Notes: generated by a model not told the origin, from the letters alone. Positions 37,081 through 45,900 are shown, counted from the first letter of the stretch. The stretch: 64,000 bases of DNA from CAYNZV01 sp965217095 (GCA_965217095.1 OZ244235.1:5518001-5582000); one strand, 5' to 3'. Program-made: numbers and translations.

Positions 37081-38715
37081 CCTGAATAATTCATGAATCC
37101 GCACCAAGCGAACGAATTCGGTGCGCTGGTCAATGGCTGGACGTTTTGGTAGCGGGTTGATCGAGTGCTGTCGGTCGTCGAGGTGTTGTCTGGGAGATCT
37201 GAGCCTCTTTTGGATGTCATTGGGACAGTCGGGTCCCTTGGTGGATCGTGTGCGTGGATGTAGTGGGACATCGCAAAGCATCATGAGGTGTCGAGGTTGA
37301 GGACGACGGTGCGCATCAGATCCTTGAGCGGGTATGACGTCGGAAAGTGAAAACGGACCTTGGTGGCTTGCTCCCGCACGCGGGCGCCGATTTTGAGCAC
37401 CCGGAGTTGGATCGTGTTAAAGTTGGACGTCGTCCATTGGGTGCCGCGCATGCCAATCTGTTGGATCGTGTGCAGCAGCACGTAGGCCGCGCTGTGCAGG
37501 AAGAGGCGAAATTGGTTGGCCGAGAAGCGGTGGCAGGAGGTGCGGTCGGACTGCAGGTAGGTCTTGTGATTCTTGATGAAGCCTTCCGACCGCCCACGAG
37601 CGCAGTAGATCTCCTCATACAGAAACTCGGGAGAGCGGTTGCGGATATTGGTCACCACGAAGCGCGGGTTGGCTTTGCCTTGTGTGATCTCGGCCTTGTA
37701 GATAATCTGGCGCGGTCGGGGCCAGCTCTTGGCCTGATACTCGAAGCGGTCAAAAAGCCGCACCGGTTCATCGCTCTGCTCGGCCAGCGCCGCCACCAGC
37801 TCCATCAGCGGTTCGCCGAGTGCCTTGAGCTTGTTGTTGATCGCCTGTCCCAGAATGAAATCAATACCGTATCCGTCGCACAGGTCGTGCACCTCAGGGG
37901 TGCTGAAGTGTGAGTCGCCTCGTAAGGTGATCTTCGTCTTCGGCCACACCATGATCAAATGATCCAACACGCGTTTGAGGATGGCTACCGCCTCTCGGCC
38001 TCGCATTCTACGACCGGGTCGCAGCAGCGTCGTGATCAATTTGCCCGACTCCCCTTCGTAGAGATGGACCGGAAGGTAGCAATACTCGTCATAGTAGGCA
38101 TGGAACAACGTGAGTTGCTGGGCGCCGTGTGCCGGATCGTCCGTGTCGTCGATGTCGATGGTGAGCTTCTTGGGCGGCTGGTCGTAAGACTCGATGAATA
38201 TTTCCAGCAAAGCGAGCCCGATGCGATACAGATCCGAGCGGCTGACACTGTTTTCCAAACGAGACATGGTTGGTTGACTGGCCAAATCGTCTCCCGTCAG
38301 AGGCAGACGGTCGCACGCGGTTTTCAGACCCGGATCGCAACGCAGGTCGTCACTGTCATTGGCGTCCTCGTAGCCACAGGCGATCTGGAATACGCGCTGC
38401 CGGATGAGGTCAGTATACGTATGGTCGATATAGCTTTGATGTCGACGATCCGACATCGCCGCCACGATTCGGTCGACGATCCCGGTGCGGGCTTCCGCTT
38501 GTCGCAGAAGCAGGGCGCCCCCATCACTGGTGGTCATGCCACCGTCAAAATCAGCTTCGATCTTTTTGCCCGAGATGTTTGCAAACGATAGCGCGATCTG
38601 CGAAGTTTCCATCTGCGGTGGCCCTCTTGATTGGTTGTTGTTTGTGGGTAACCCTAACGTAGGGCAAAACAACCAGTTGTACAGAGGCTCACCGCATTTT
38701 TATGAATAATTCAGG
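37081..38715 (-). mobile_element. IS1380-family insertion sequence, copy 2 (intact, 1635 bp)
   Basis: The element has terminal inverted repeats CCTGAATAATTCAT and CCTGAATTATTCAT and perfect 4-bp target duplications CTAG at 37077-37080 and 38716-38719. It is inverted relative to copy 1 and intact. The left duplication includes the stop codon of the 987-aa protein gene, so insertion left that protein unchanged but separated it from the sensor kinase gene downstream. Confidence 0.95.
37281..38612 (-). CDS. IS1380-family DDE transposase
   Basis: 443 residues, the normal length for the family. It begins METSQIALSFANISGK and has the N-terminal ADFDGGMTTSDGGALLLRQ motif of IS1380 proteins. The DDE catalytic core includes IDIDDTDDPAHGAQQ and KITLRGDSHFSTPEV, and the late Glu is probably in the YEEIYCARGRSEG region. 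An in-frame extension to 38672 lies in the IS leader and is unlikely to be used. The sequence is nearly identical to copy 1 apart from the 31-bp segment missing there, so it is the probable source of transposase for both copies. Confidence 0.95.
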   Translation of the reverse strand: METSQIALSFANISGKKIEADFDGGMTTSDGGALLLRQAEARTGIVDRIVAAMSDRRHQSYIDHTYTDLIRQRVFQIACGYEDANDSDDLRCDPGLKTACDRLPLTGDDLASQPTMSRLENSVSRSDLYRIGLALLEIFIESYDQPPKKLTIDIDDTDDPAHGAQQLTLFHAYYDEYCYLPVHLYEGESGKLITTLLRPGRRMRGREAVAILKRVLDHLIMVWPKTKITLRGDSHFSTPEVHDLCDGYGIDFILGQAINNKLKALGEPLMELVAALAEQSDEPVRLFDRFEYQAKSWPRPRQIIYKAEITQGKANPRFVVTNIRNRSPEFLYEEIYCARGRSEGFIKNHKTYLQSDRTSCHRFSANQFRLFLHSAAYVLLHTIQQIGMRGTQWTTSNFNTIQLRVLKIGARVREQATKVRFHFPTSYPLKDLMRTVVLNLDTS

Positions 38716-38758
38716 CTAGATTGTTCGTCCTTTTCATTTACCAGAAGGGGTGTTCGCG

Positions 38759-39175
38759 GTGGCGCTGCCTCTGAATCGAGTCGGCGGTTGGACGCTCGGC
38801 TCACTCATCCTGCTCCTGACAATAGCGGCAGAATCGGAGGAGCCGACATTGGCACGACTGTCCTTCCGGGTGCCGCCGGAGCATCTGTCCGCGTTCGAAT
38901 CCGCCTATGAGCAGCAGGTCGCGCCGATTCTCAAGCGACATGGACTGGTAGAGTCTTTGCGGCGCGACAGGGCTAGGGTGGACAGCGTCTTCAGCCGCTT
39001 GTTTGAGTTCAAGTCGCCGACGGAATGGAGCGAGAAAGTCGAGGGGCTGCGAAACGATCCGGCGTGGCAGACCGCCTTGCAGCGATTGGGGACGGCCTAC
39101 AGTGCCACCGATGACGACACCTTCGCTATCACTTCAGTCTTTACACTGCGCCGGCCGGACTCGGCAGGACCGTGA
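38759..39175 (+). CDS. Propeller sensor kinase, N-terminal signal peptide and NIPSNAP/ABM-like domain (split by a frameshift)
   Basis: The GTG at 38759 follows GAAGGGG; a GTG at 38750 is too close to that site. A signal peptide is followed by a domain of about 100 residues homologous to that of the left sensor (FRVPPEHLSAFESAYEQQVAP, VFSRLFEF). The frame ends at 39175 but the homology continues in the next frame: YHFSLYTAPAGLGRTVRVDPGLRQGLW matches the left sensor. One base is missing near 39125 (TTCGCTAT for TTCCGCTAT), so this and the ORF at 39172 were one gene of about 1410 residues. Confidence 0.82.
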   Translation: MALPLNRVGGWTLGSLILLLTIAAESEEPTLARLSFRVPPEHLSAFESAYEQQVAPILKRHGLVESLRRDRARVDSVFSRLFEFKSPTEWSEKVEGLRNDPAWQTALQRLGTAYSATDDDTFAITSVFTLRRPDSAGP

Positions 39176-42100
39176 GAGTAGACCCTGGATTGCGACAAGG
39201 GTTGTGGCAGACCTTTTCTTCCCCTTCCAGCGCTGCCATACCGGCCATTCTGCAAGACCGGCGTGGTTATCTGTGGTTCGGCACGGAGAACGATGGCGTG
39301 AGTCGCTTCGACGGGCGGGAGTTTGTCACCTTCGCCACCGAGGATGGGTTGGCCGACAATCGGGTGCGGTTCATGCTGGAAGATCGGAATGGAGACTTGT
39401 GGTTTGGTACATGGGGGGGCGGTGTAAGTCGCTTCGACGGGCGGGAGTTTGTCACGTTCACCACCGAGGACGGGCTGGCGGACAATCGGGTGTGGCTCAT
39501 CGTGGAGGATCGGCGTGGGCACCTCTGGTTTGGCACCGGGGGTAAAGGTAGGGGTGTGAGTCGCTTCGATGGCCAGTCGTTTACCATCTTCACCACGGAG
39601 GATGGACTGGCAAACAACGACGTAGGCGCCATCCACATCGGCCGAGACGGCGATGTTTGGTTTGCCACCCATGGTGGCATCTGCCGTTTCGACGGACGAA
39701 ACTTCACCACCTTTACTACCGACGACGGCCTGGCCTCCGATCACGTGCATCAGATTGTGGAGGACGCCAAAGGTCATTTGTGGGTTGGCACGGGGGATGC
39801 CGGTGTGAGTCGTTTCGATGGCCGGGAGTTCGTCACCTTCACCACCGAAGATGGTTTGGCGGACAATCGTGTGAGGTTTCTCCTGGCGGATCGGAAAGGA
39901 AACTTGTGGTTTGTCACCGGGGCACGCGGTCGGGGTGTGACTCGCTTCGATGGGCAGGGGTTTGTCACCTTCACGACCGAAAGTGGTCTGGCGAGCAACT
40001 ACCTATTGTCCATCCTGCAGGATCGACAGGGAGATCTATGGTTCAACACGGTTAGAGAGGGCGTGACTCGCTTCGACGGGCAGGAGTTTGTCACCTTCGC
40101 CACCGAAGACGGTTTGGCCGACAATCGGGTGAAATCCATTTTCGAAGATCGGGCCGGAGTGTTGTGGTTCGGCACCCGGGGTGGTGATATCAGTCGCTAT
40201 GACGGGCAGCTTGTCACCACCTTTCGGACGGAAGACGGCCTGGCCGACAATGATGTGAAGCTCATTTTGGAGGATCGGCAAGGGAACCTCTGGTTTGGCG
40301 GCACTTCCGGTCATCAGCCGAGTCAAGGTGGCGTGAGCCGATTCGATGGACAGGAGTTCACCAGATTTACAAAGCAGGATGGCTTGCCCGACAACCGAGT
40401 CCGGTCCATGCTGGAGGATCGCCACGGAAACCTGTGGTTCGGCACGATGGCTGGCGGTGTGTGCCGTTATGATGGGCACGAGTTTTTGACGTTTACGACG
40501 GTGGACGGGCTGGTGTCCAATCAGGTCCGATCCATGGTGGAAGACCGGCACGGCGACCTGTGGTTTGGGGCCGTTTGGGAGAGTCGAGACGATCCACTAG
40601 GCGGAGTGAACCGGTACGACGGACGGGAGTTCACTACTCCCGTGGCCGCGCGTGACCTCCCCGGCAATTTCGCCTGGTCAATGCTCGAGGATCGCGAGGG
40701 AAACTTGTGGATCGGCACAACGGGCGAAGGGGGGTTGAGTCGTTTTGACGGCCAGGAAACCGTCTCCTTTCTGGCCGAGAACGGACTTCCGGGGGAAGGA
40801 GTCCTATCTCTCCTGCAGGATCGGAAGGGAGATCTGTGGGTAGGCACCAATGCAGGTGTGAGTCGTTTCGATGGGCAGGAATTCGCAACGTTCACCACCA
40901 AGGATGGCCTGCCACACAATTGGGTCTGGTCGATACTTGAGGATCAACAGGGTCATCTATGGTTCGGCACGTTCGGTGGCGGGGTAAGCCGCTACGACGG
41001 TTCGGTGTTCCAAAACCTGTCCCGGGAAGAGGGTCTGGCAGGCAACTTCGTCCAGGACCTCCATCAAGATGGCGACGGCGCGGTCTGGATGGCCACAGAA
41101 GATGGCGTCACTCGCTATCGGCCGCCTCGGATCCCGCCATCCGTCCATATCACGGGTGTCGTGGCCGACCGCCACTACGAATCGATAGAGGCGTTGCGCC
41201 TGCCGTCGACACAGGAACTTGTCACTTTCGAATTCCAGGGTAGCAGCTTGACGACGCTTCCGGACGACTTGGCTTACCTGTATCGCTTGCAAGGCCATGA
41301 GGATGCGTGGCGCTCAACGCGCGCGACGCGCATCGAGTATACCGGCCTGCCCCGCGGAGAGTATGCCTTTGAGGTGAAGGCAGTAGATCGCGATCTGAAT
41401 TACTCGCAGCCGGTGACCGTGTTCTTAAACGTCCATCTACCTTATGCCCTGATCGGCTGGATCTCGGCACTAAGTGTGGCCGTATTGCTGGTAGTCTGGC
41501 AGACCGGTCGCTTGGTCCACCGCGATCGCCGTCTACAGAATTCCAATCAGCTTCTCCAAGAGCAAACCGAAGCGCTGGCAGAAGCCAAGGACTCCGCCGC
41601 GACAGCCAACCGCGCCAAGTCGCTGTTCCTTGCCAATATGAGTCACGAGATCCGCACCCCGATGAATGCCATTCTCGGCTACGCCCAGATTCTGCAGCGC
41701 AGCCAGGACCTGGCTTCAGGGCACCAGCGCGCCGTCCAGACCATTCAGACGAGTGGCGATCACCTCTTGAACCTGATCAATGATGTCCTCGATATCTCCA
41801 AGATCGAAGCCGGCCGCATGGAGCCGAATCCGACGGACTTTGACCTCTACCAGCTTCTGGAAGGTCTGGGGGTGATGTTTGCCCTGCGTTGCGAGCAGAA
41901 GCAGATAGGCTGGCGTCTGGAGGGGGTGGGTTCGGGACCTCTAGCGGTGCATGGCGACGAAGCCAAGTTGAGCCAGGTACTGATCAATCTGCTGGGCAAT
42001 GCGGTGAAGTTCACGCAGGCAGGGGAGGTAGTGTTGAGGGTTGAGTCCGAGGAGAATGAACGATATTGCTTTGAGGTGGTTGACACGGGCGCAGGGATTT

Positions 42101-42990
42101 CGCCGGAAGACCAGGCCGCCCTCTTTGAGCCGTTTCAACAGGGCGCGGCCGGGGTGCAGCAACTAGAAGGTACAGGTCTGGGATTGACCATTGCGTACAG
42201 GCAGGTTGAAGTGATGGGCGGCACCTTGACAGTGGAGTCGACATTGAATGAAGGGTCGCGCTTTGCTTTCTCAGTGGCGTTGCCACGGGCGCAGGGAGAA
42301 GTGGTTGCAGATCATGCAGCGACATGGATGCAGGTCGAGCACCTGGCAGCTGGCTACCAGGTCAAGGCGCTGGTGGCCGATGATGTGAAAGAGAATCGGG
42401 ATATTCTGTGCAGTATGCTGACGGAGATCGGGGTGGAAGTAGGCACCGCAGAAGACGGGGCGCAAGCCTTGCAACGAGTAGAGACGTTCCGACCGGACCT
42501 TGTCTTCATGGACATCCGCATGCCGGGCATGGACGGGTTGGAAGCGCTGCGCCAACTGCGGGAAAGAGGTCTATTGGACCCAATGAAGGTCGTTGCCATC
42601 TCAGCCTCGGTGCTGGCGCATGAACGGCGGGACTTTCTGGCTGCCGGCTTTGCCGACTTTCTAGCCAAGCCTTTCCGCTTCGAGCAGGTCTGCGCCTGTC
42701 TCGCCGAGCACTTGGGAGTAGAATACCAGTATTCCCCAGCGGCAACGAACCAACCAACAAGCGAACCGAGCGCAGATTGGCGGGATGCGAGGCTGCCGTC
42801 GGAGCTGCTGCAGCGCCTGCAACAGGCAGCAGAGCTCTACAGCGTTACCGACATTGAGGAATACCTGGGGGAGATGGAACAGTTAGGTGAGGGGCCACAG
42901 AGGTTGGCCACACATCTGCGGAGTTTGAGGTTGCAGCACGATATGGAGTCGATCCTCCGTGTGCTCAGGCAGATTCAGCCGGCATCATGA
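39172..42990 (+). CDS. Hybrid two-component sensor: beta-propeller, Y_Y_Y, membrane helix, histidine kinase, receiver
   Basis: 1272 residues. Fifteen propeller repeats of about 42 residues (EDRQGNLWFGT...GVSRFDG..FTTFTTEDGLADN) fill residues 10-665. A Y_Y_Y domain (about 686-752) and a membrane helix (about 757-776) follow. HisKA carries the phospho-His near residue 825 in MSHEIRTPMN. HATPase motifs are NLLGNAVKFT, DTGAGIS and GTGLGL. A receiver follows with Asp about 1114 in VFMDIRMPG and Lys in LAKPF, then a tail of about 90 residues. This is the HTCS-like architecture known from Bacteroidota glycan sensing but with the NtrC output on a separate protein. The GTG start overlapping the upstream stop is an artefact of the frameshift near 39125. 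Confidence 0.93.
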   Translation: MRVDPGLRQGLWQTFSSPSSAAIPAILQDRRGYLWFGTENDGVSRFDGREFVTFATEDGLADNRVRFMLEDRNGDLWFGTWGGGVSRFDGREFVTFTTEDGLADNRVWLIVEDRRGHLWFGTGGKGRGVSRFDGQSFTIFTTEDGLANNDVGAIHIGRDGDVWFATHGGICRFDGRNFTTFTTDDGLASDHVHQIVEDAKGHLWVGTGDAGVSRFDGREFVTFTTEDGLADNRVRFLLADRKGNLWFVTGARGRGVTRFDGQGFVTFTTESGLASNYLLSILQDRQGDLWFNTVREGVTRFDGQEFVTFATEDGLADNRVKSIFEDRAGVLWFGTRGGDISRYDGQLVTTFRTEDGLADNDVKLILEDRQGNLWFGGTSGHQPSQGGVSRFDGQEFTRFTKQDGLPDNRVRSMLEDRHGNLWFGTMAGGVCRYDGHEFLTFTTVDGLVSNQVRSMVEDRHGDLWFGAVWESRDDPLGGVNRYDGREFTTPVAARDLPGNFAWSMLEDREGNLWIGTTGEGGLSRFDGQETVSFLAENGLPGEGVLSLLQDRKGDLWVGTNAGVSRFDGQEFATFTTKDGLPHNWVWSILEDQQGHLWFGTFGGGVSRYDGSVFQNLSREEGLAGNFVQDLHQDGDGAVWMATEDGVTRYRPPRIPPSVHITGVVADRHYESIEALRLPSTQELVTFEFQGSSLTTLPDDLAYLYRLQGHEDAWRSTRATRIEYTGLPRGEYAFEVKAVDRDLNYSQPVTVFLNVHLPYALIGWISALSVAVLLVVWQTGRLVHRDRRLQNSNQLLQEQTEALAEAKDSAATANRAKSLFLANMSHEIRTPMNAILGYAQILQRSQDLASGHQRAVQTIQTSGDHLLNLINDVLDISKIEAGRMEPNPTDFDLYQLLEGLGVMFALRCEQKQIGWRLEGVGSGPLAVHGDEAKLSQVLINLLGNAVKFTQAGEVVLRVESEENERYCFEVVDTGAGISPEDQAALFEPFQQGAAGVQQLEGTGLGLTIAYRQVEVMGGTLTVESTLNEGSRFAFSVALPRAQGEVVADHAATWMQVEHLAAGYQVKALVADDVKENRDILCSMLTEIGVEVGTAEDGAQALQRVETFRPDLVFMDIRMPGMDGLEALRQLRERGLLDPMKVVAISASVLAHERRDFLAAGFADFLAKPFRFEQVCACLAEHLGVEYQYSPAATNQPTSEPSADWRDARLPSELLQRLQQAAELYSVTDIEEYLGEMEQLGEGPQRLATHLRSLRLQHDMESILRVLRQIQPAS

Positions 42991-43213
42991 AGCCTGAGGA
43001 TACCAAGCAAAAAATTGCTACGAGAGGGTACAACGGCGACGCTCTCTACATTGGTGCCACTTCTCACAACGGGCACGTTCGATTTGTTCCACGTGTGCCA
43101 GGAAAGGCCACTCGGGCATCATGATGACGTTCCACCACGCGTAAGTCGATAGTTCGGAAATTTACTAAGTCTTGTAGTATCAAGCGCCTGGACCAACATC
43201 CGGGTGTTTTTTT

Positions 43214-43236
43214 GTGCCTGTTTCGGAAACAGGCAC
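43214..43236. repeat. Perfect 11-bp palindrome overlapping a sigma-54 element
   Basis: GTGCCTGTTTC, one central G, then the exact complement. It overlaps the -24 box of the promoter at 43231 and could be an operator or an RNA hairpin. The remaining sequence from 42991 to 43213 holds nothing recognisable. Confidence 0.6.
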
Positions 43237-43246
43237 GCCCCTTGCA
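43231..43246 (+). promoter_or_regulatory. Candidate sigma-54 promoter of the M6 peptidase remnant
   Basis: AGGCACGCCCCTTGCA differs from the TGGCACG-N4-TTGCW consensus only at the first base. It lies about 90 nt upstream of the ATG at 43336, similar to the spacing at the NtrC-type regulator gene. Confidence 0.6.
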
Positions 43247-43335
43247 ATAGAGGAGAGTAACGCGATGTAAACTCAGACGCGTTTCGCGGCGCCGCGAAAA
43301 AGTCACAACCCGACGCACGGAAGGGAGTGTTCCCC

Positions 43336-44100
43336 ATGCGTACGCAAGGCTTTTTCGCAGGTGCTCTATGCGCTTTTTCAACTTTCTTCTGCTCCATCGG
43401 CCAGGCTGAACCCACGTTCGTCTGCGCCGGCCATCAGACTCCTCGAATCTCAACCAAAGCGGTGGCCAAACTACCCGTCAAACGATCTGAACCACTGTCC
43501 GCCAGTGGCCACATAAGGGTTCTGGTCATCTTTGCCAAGTTCAAGGACGAAGCGCTAGGTACCGATCGACCCCCAGCCTTTGCTGGCGCGCTTCTCGACC
43601 CAAGCATCGAAGGCAGCTTCGCCCACTTCTACCATGCCATGTCCTTCGGCCAGCTGCGAATCGAGGGCACTGTGCTTGCCAGGCGTTACGTTTCGGATCG
43701 GCCGGCTTCAGCCTACCTCGCGCCTGAGCCCGGGCAATCCGGGGGTTACAGCGAGTTCGTGCGAGAGGTCCTTCGCAAGGTCGACGCCGATGTCGACTTG
43801 AGCAGTTTCGATAACGATGGGCCGGACGGCCTTCCCAATTCCGGGGATGACGATGGACGTGTAGATTACGTGTCCATCAATGTGATCTCTACTCCGCGCC
43901 GTTTCATCCTCGGGAACGCCACCGGTATCGGCAGGTTAGGTGAATCTCAGAACGATTACCTTGCAGCCGATTTGGCGGCTAGTGGCGAACCGACACGCAT
44001 AAGTTTCCAGTATCATCACGGCTCGATTCAACAAGAGGGCAATCTCGCCCAAACCGCAGGCGTTACGGAACAACGGCGATCCGGTTTGCGCTGCCGGTAG
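43336..44100 (+). pseudogene. Secreted M6-family metallopeptidase, N-terminal part without catalytic domain
   Basis: The ATG at 43336 follows AAGGGAG. A signal peptide (GALCAFSTFFCSIGQA) precedes an M6 (immune inhibitor A-like) prodomain/N-domain: IRVLVIFAKFKDE, SFAHFYHAMSFGQLRIEG, VDYVSINVIS. After GNLAQTAGV, where the HExxH zinc motif would be expected, the sequence jumps out of frame into a sorting domain and stops. A large internal deletion is therefore likely, removing the active site. It could be a genuine deletion or a misassembly. Confidence 0.7.
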
Positions 44101-44306
44101 TCGCACCGGTGCGTTTGAGAATCTACAATATGCTGGGACAGGTGGTGCGCACGTTGGTGGAAGGCATCCGACCATCGGCGGTGCACGCCATCACGTGGGA
44201 CGGAAGGGATGACTCCGGCGTGGAAGCCGCCAGTGGCTCCTATTTGTATCGGCTCGAAATCGCCGGAAAATATGCGGAAGGGCGTGTGATGCTGCTAGTG
44301 CGGTAG
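44064..44306 (+). pseudogene. FlgD/T9SS-like C-terminal sorting domain left from the M6 peptidase gene
   Basis: In the frame next to the peptidase remnant, GTTAIRFALPVVAPVRLRI, YNMLGQVVRTLVEG, WDGRDDSGVEAASGSYLYRL and GRVMLLVR form a complete C-terminal FlgD-like (type IX secretion-type) domain. It would have been the C-terminus of the same secreted protein before the deletion at about 44063. A GTG at 44109 opens a short ORF here but has no ribosome site. Confidence 0.7.
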
Positions 44307-44570
44307 GCCACTGATCTCAAGTATGCCATGGATGGTGAAGAGAGCCGCGAATACTGGGGCATCAGCTTTGATCCATTCTCGAGAGTCTGGGCGTGAGGTG
44401 GGCGGAGACTCAGGAGGCTCTGCGTCACAAGCGGCCAACGGTCACCGACGCCTACGTTTCGATCTCCAGTTATCCCGGGCCCATGGACGTGCTTGTGGCC
44501 GGTGTGTAGTCTACCCAGGTACAAACTTCTCAACGAAGCCAGAGACGCCAACCAGGGCAAGTGTGCGCTA

Positions 44571-45548
44571 ATGGACTACCGAAAAATTGGCAACAGCGGT
44601 GTACAGGTCTCGAGCATCTGTTTGGGCACGGCATTTCGTGGGTTTACGCACGGTCGGACGGATGAGCAGTCGAGTATGAAAACCATAGAGCGGGCGGTCG
44701 ATCTCGGGATCAATTTTATCGACTGTGCGAATTTCTATTTCATTGGCAAGTGTGAGGAAGTGTTGGGCAAGGTCCTCAAGGGGATGAAAAACAAGCGAGA
44801 TGATCTCATCGTCACCAGCAAAGTCTTTAGCCCGATCGGCGACGGTGTGAATGACCAGGGATTATCTCGTTTTCATATCATGCGCGAGATCGAGCGCAGC
44901 CTCAAACGTCTGCAACTGGACCACATCGACATCTATCTCCTGCACGGCTTCGACCCGGAAACGCCCATGGAAGAGACGTTCCGGGCAATGGATGATGTGG
45001 TGAGTCAGGGCAAGGCGCGATACGTGGGCATCTGTAATTACAGTGCCTCCCAGGTCGTGGAGGCGTTGTGGACCTGCGACAAACATCATTTCGATCCGCC
45101 GCTGATCCTGCAGAACAGATACAATCTGCTGAATCGGTGGGAGGTGGAGCCGGAGCTCTTCACTCGCTGCAATCAGCACGGCCTCGGTTTGATGACCTAC
45201 AGCCCTATCGCGGTCGGTTTTCTGGCCGGACGAATCAGACGCGGCAGTGCGCTGCCGGCAGATGCGTTGCCGGTACAGAGGGACCGATTCGATGAGATGA
45301 CGACGGAGCGGGCCGACAAGATCGTAACGGCGCTTGTCGACATCGCTTCAGAGCTCGGCAAAACACCGGTGCAGGTAGCTTTCAACTGGATTCTGGGCCA
45401 TCGCGAAGTTACGGCGGCCATCAGCGGGCCCGATCTGCCAGAACACATCGAGGAAGTCTGCGGCTCCGTAGGTTGGTTGCTGCCGCAAGAAGCAAGAAAG
45501 CGATTGGACGATCTGTCGGCACCAGAGGCGACAGGAGGTCCCTTCTAA
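44571..45548 (+). CDS. Aldo/keto reductase
   Basis: 325 residues from the ATG at 44571. The typical tetrad is visible: Asp in NFIDCANFY with the Tyr after it, Lys in IVTSKVF, and His in IYLLHGFD. QNRYNLLNR and GLGLMTYSPIAVGFLAGR are family landmarks and AISGPDLPEHIEE is near the NADPH phosphate site. It would reduce or oxidise carbonyl/sugar substrates with NAD(P)H; it resembles the YghZ/Kv-beta-like AKR group. The start lacks a strong ribosome site. The gap before it (44307-44570) shows nothing recognisable. Confidence 0.9.
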   Translation: MDYRKIGNSGVQVSSICLGTAFRGFTHGRTDEQSSMKTIERAVDLGINFIDCANFYFIGKCEEVLGKVLKGMKNKRDDLIVTSKVFSPIGDGVNDQGLSRFHIMREIERSLKRLQLDHIDIYLLHGFDPETPMEETFRAMDDVVSQGKARYVGICNYSASQVVEALWTCDKHHFDPPLILQNRYNLLNRWEVEPELFTRCNQHGLGLMTYSPIAVGFLAGRIRRGSALPADALPVQRDRFDEMTTERADKIVTALVDIASELGKTPVQVAFNWILGHREVTAAISGPDLPEHIEEVCGSVGWLLPQEARKRLDDLSAPEATGGPF

Positions 45549-45569
45549 CCCGGTCATGGTCGGTCCGGG

Positions 45570-45779
45570 TCATGCGTCGATCACGATCTCCGAGCGTTCG
45601 CAGGCCAACCCGGTGCACAGGCGTGTGACGATCTCTTCCTCAACCTCCGATTCGTTGTCAACGAGGATCTGGGTCAGGCGGTGGTAGCTTATGCCCACAA
45701 GGTTTGCCACCTGATGTTTGAAAAGGTAGTTGCGGCGCAGCATCACGCTCCGGATCGCTTCCACATTTAGTTTGGCCAT
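45570..45779 (-). CDS. Small helix-turn-helix (Xre/Cro-like) regulator, 69 aa
   Basis: From the ATG at 45779 the protein reads MAKLNVEAIRSVMLRRNYLF, then KHQVANLVGISYHRLTQIL as a helix-turn-helix, then a short acidic tail with EEIVTRLCTGLACERSEIV. This is like single-domain Xre regulators of about 70 residues. A longer frame to 45983 overlaps the divergent aldolase start and is unlikely. It lies divergently 121 nt from the HpcH/HpaI gene and may regulate it. Confidence 0.65.
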   Translation of the reverse strand: MAKLNVEAIRSVMLRRNYLFKHQVANLVGISYHRLTQILVDNESEVEEEIVTRLCTGLACERSEIVIDA

Positions 45780-45900
45780 GCCTGCAAGATAGTCATTTGC
45801 CAGGTCTGCTTGCCAGGCGCCGGCATTGAGGACCAGGCGCCGGCTGTCTAAGGGCGCGCAAAGACTGGTTCCACGACGATCCATCATCCTGGAGCGAACG

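Noticed and set aside
6363..38715. Composite transposon formed by the two inverted IS1380 copies
   Set aside because: The outermost flanks differ (CTAA at 6359-6362 versus CTAG at 38716-38719), copy 2 has its own perfect duplication, and the second sensory locus is split by copy 2, so the copies inserted independently.
39172..39175. GTGA overlap between 38759 and 39172 ORFs as translational coupling of two proteins
   Set aside because: The left paralogue is continuous across the same point and the right reading frame continues upstream of 39172 with matching residues, so a missing base explains the split.
39250..41100. Tandem DNA repeats of about 125 bp as a CRISPR or satellite array
   Set aside because: The period matches one propeller blade, the frame is open throughout and the units vary at third positions, so it is a protein repeat.
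44109..44306. Independent 65-aa protein
   Set aside because: It is the C-terminal sorting domain of the broken M6 peptidase gene and has no start signal.
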